Shown here: piece after piece, positions 61,258 to 64,000 of the stretch
Layout: every line of letters begins with the position of its first letter
Position numbering within the stretch: the stretch's first letter is position 1
Assembly (NCBI GenBank): GCA_002794735.1
Contig: NBAZ01000021.1
Location: 62,001 to 126,000 of the forward strand
Direction: 5' to 3'
Source of the DNA: Pyrrhoderma lamaoense
Lineage: Eukaryota > Basidiomycota > Agaricomycetes > Hymenochaetales > Hymenochaetaceae
DNA: 64,000 bases
The notes under the pieces: model-generated
The model's database searches: none
Told to the model about the DNA's origin: nothing
The model's input: only the letters and a program-made list of their open reading frames with translations
Program-made: the position numbers and the translations under genes

Positions 61258-63965
61258 ATGGCTACACCACCAAGGCCGACATTTACTATACCACCTATTC
61301 CAAACCTCCCATCTCCTTCGGGATCAAGAACTCGAGGTTCAATAAGCTCTTCTTTCTCCTTTGATCCTTCATATCTTGTGCACTCCTATATGGATGCAAA
61401 CACTAGTCACCGTAGCTCATTTGCACTTGATCCAAATCGCTCACTTTTGACTGCCTCACCACTTCTTTCTTCTCCGAGGCGTGTTAGAAAAGGGAAGGAA
61501 ACCACGGGTGAAATGCACCCTCTGGCGAGAGATACTACTGCAGACGTATTTCTAGAAACGGATAATGAAGAAGACTCGGCCGAGAATCGAGCTAGCTGGA
61601 GCATGGTTGAACGAATGCGGTTATGGAGGCACGATGCTATCTGGCAGCACCTGTATGAGACCGCTGCCTTTTGGGGAGACAAAATCCTGAGTTGGACAAG
61701 TGAGTAATTTATATGTGCTAACCTCATGTGAACCTCTGCTAAAAATAGCTTAGATGACAAAAATGATGCATTTTGGCTTGCTCAAATATATTTCTCAATG
61801 CATCAGTATTCCCGGGCCGAAAGGCTCCTTATTCGTCCGTTCCCAGAAAATAGTGAAAATTCAATATTGATAAATGGAAATGACCAGCATGAGATGTTCA
61901 GCCACTTAGATATCTTGGGAAGACAGGGAGATAGAGAAAAGGGGAAAGGAAGAGAACTTGGTGCTCCTCGAAGACCCATTCTTCCAGAGCTTATGGCTCC
62001 AGGTATGGACTTAGCGCCTTCAAATCGATTGCCAATGGGTATAGGCCCAACGGACTTGATAACAGACCAAAATGAGGGTACTGTCATGCTCGTTGATCTG
62101 TCCGTTAGCTGTCGGTATCTCGCAGCATTATGTCAAATACGGCAAGGGAAATGGGCAGAAGCAACGGAGATGCTTGGGGAAGCTAATCCATTTAAAGGTA
62201 CAGACAGAGTTGGACCTCGAATAGCAAATACCGATGGTGGTATCAAGGTGAGTTTGCGAGTCTTGCTATACACATTCATCTCACGTATAGTAGATTGAAG
62301 CGTCTATGTGTTGTCTAAGAGGAATGCTCAAACTAAAATTGAATCGAGGAGATTCTGCAAAAGAGTGCTTTATGGAAGCTCTTGCGCTCGATGTCAAGTG
62401 CTATGAAGCATTCAATAATCTGATAAGTGGGGAAATGATGACTGCTGACGAAGGTACGTTTTTGTATATTAACTTTAGTAAATGCTATTAACACCTCCTA
62501 GAATGGGAGTTCGTTCAGGGCTTAGCATATAAGCAGCAATTACCGGAGGATGCAGAATTCGTAAGACTAATATATACTTCGAGACTCCGCAAGTATAAGC
62601 ACGCCGAGGAACATGCACTTACACGGCAAAAACTAATAGAAGACTATGGGCTGAAAGATAATGTCGATGTCCTGTTTAGCTTTGCCGATGCAGCTTATGC
62701 ACAATTCAAATGGGCCGACTGTTTTACTATTACTCAACGCGTCCTCCAGTTAGTGAATGTGCATGAACATACAATGCCTTTGCATATAGCGTGTATGCAC
62801 CACCTTCCCCATTTACATTCAAAGTTGTTTATCCTTGCACATGAAATGGTAGAGAAGGAACCCGAGTCTGCGATAAGCTGGTATGCGGTAGGAGTGTGGT
62901 ATCTGACTTCGAAAAAGTGGGCGGAAGCGAGGACGTATTTCAGTAAAACTTCACTCATGGATCCGCGATTCGCTCCGGCATGGATCGCTTTCGCGCATAC
63001 GTTTGCTCTTGAAGGCGAACATGATCATGCGGTTACGGCTTACTCTACTTGCGCAAGACTGTTTACAGGGTGAGTTCGGCTAGCCTCGAAGTCGAAGTTG
63101 AGATAATAATCTGTTTTCTTGTATCAAGGTCACATTTACCCCTTATGTTCGTTGGGATGGAACATATCATGCTATCAAACTATGATATGGCAGACGAATC
63201 ATTGAATGCAGCAGACAAAATGTGTGATGGGGATCCACTACTATTCAATGAACGAGGAGTCATGGCATTTAACCGTGGAAAGTAGGTATTCCATGAACAA
63301 TATGCTTACTCCTTCATATACTGATCACTCTTAACTTTAATCAGCTTCGAAGATGCAGTGACACTATTTAAAAGAGCTCTTGAGCTCGCAGAAGTAACTC
63401 AAGGCTCGCACAGTACATGGGCAACGACGTATGTCAACCTAGGTTCAGCCTGAGTAAGATAGGCCAATACAAAGAAGCATGTGATGCGTATCGTAAAGTC
63501 CTTGAGATAGACCCTCGACATGCAACAGCACTAGCACTCATGGGCAAAAATCATATGTTCTTGGGGGATGTTGACGCAGCTATTTTGAAATTCCATGAGG
63601 TACGTAATTTGATCTACTTTCTTGAAATTTCAAATCCACACAAAAATCAAAAAAAAAAAAAAATTGATTCGATTCGACTCGGCTTTTGCTGACGTAAAAC
63701 TTCTTCTTTGCGATAGGCTCTAAGTGTTGACCCTACGAACGGACACGTTGTCGAGATGTTGAACATAGCGTTGGAGATGAACCTTGATTCGGATCCCAAG
63801 TATAGCGTATATGATAACTCGTTTTATCTGCCCGCTGCTGAGAGGGAGAGGATGAAGTCTAGGAAGATGGATTCTGCGCTTAAGAACGTGAAAGCCAACC
63901 ATCCGAATACGTCTTGGAGAGATAGGGAAGTTGCGGAGGAAGAACAGGATATGAGTATTGGGTGA
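61258..63965 (+). CDS. CDC16: anaphase-promoting complex subunit CDC16/Cut9 (APC6)
   Basis: TPR scaffold subunit of the APC/C ubiquitin ligase that drives exit from mitosis. Seen: Ser/Pro-rich N-terminus ([19 protein letters not shown]); helical repeats including [112 protein letters not shown] and [20 protein letters not shown]. The WYAVG and NERG blocks are family hallmarks. Seven or eight exons; about 780 residues. One base is lost in the CC at 63449-63450; adding it joins TTYVNLGSA to [10 protein letters not shown] late intron contains A15. The gene ends complete 35 bases before the window edge. Confidence 0.95.
63649..63663. repeat. A15 homopolymer in a CDC16 intron
   Basis: Fifteen consecutive A inside the penultimate or last intron of CDC16, between donor GTACGTAATT and acceptor GCGATAG. 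Confidence 0.85.
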
Positions 63966-64000
63966 ATTGGATGTTCTGTGTTTTTTTTGAAGAGAGGTGA

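Overview
The window is nuclear DNA of a filamentous basidiomycete, most likely an Agaricomycete. The evidence is dense genes with many short introns (about 45-90 nt, GT...AG), secreted wood- and litter-degrading enzymes (two AA9 lytic polysaccharide monooxygenases, a CBM1-GH10 xylanase, an expansin-like DPBB protein), and a fungal receptor-like single-pass membrane protein of a type common in mushrooms. I saw no rRNA, convincing tRNA, CRISPR or recognisable transposon.

Layout. 0.5-15.5 kb is a housekeeping block: peroxisomal beta-oxidation enzyme FOX2, thiamine pyrophosphokinase divergent from mRNA-export factor MEX67, a C2H2 zinc-finger protein, cyanase, succinate dehydrogenase assembly factor 3, and the GH10 xylanase. 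15.5-18.8 kb is nearly empty. 18.8-20.6 kb holds the receptor-like gene. 20.7-25.7 kb holds two tandem paralogous MFS transporters. 26.9-31.7 kb is a P2B calcium ATPase, followed by 5.4 kb without a supportable gene. 37-44 kb holds the expansin-like gene, PEX11 and the tandem AA9 pair. 45-47 kb is an HHxxxD acyltransferase. 47-48.6 kb holds a hypothetical gene and a decayed inverted copy of the receptor-like gene. 49-53 kb has mitochondrial NADP-isocitrate dehydrogenase and an HSL-type esterase. 53-55.4 kb is a PhoD-like phosphatase. 55.9-58.9 kb has an FHA/G-patch protein divergent from an XLF/Cernunnos DNA-repair factor. 61.3-64 kb is the APC/C subunit CDC16.

How the genes relate. Most are unrelated housekeeping genes that happen to be neighbours. 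Two loose themes are visible: peroxisome function (FOX2, which ends in a PTS1 signal, and PEX11) and secreted plant-cell-wall attack (xylanase, expansin-like protein, two AA9 enzymes), the latter with clear TATA boxes close to the start codon. I did not find a novel multi-gene system.

Caution for the reader. Many otherwise well-conserved genes contain single-base losses in short homopolymer runs that break the reading frame (23 sites counted). The pattern is easiest to explain as base-calling or assembly error, so gene ends given for those genes are homology-guided rather than uninterrupted open frames.
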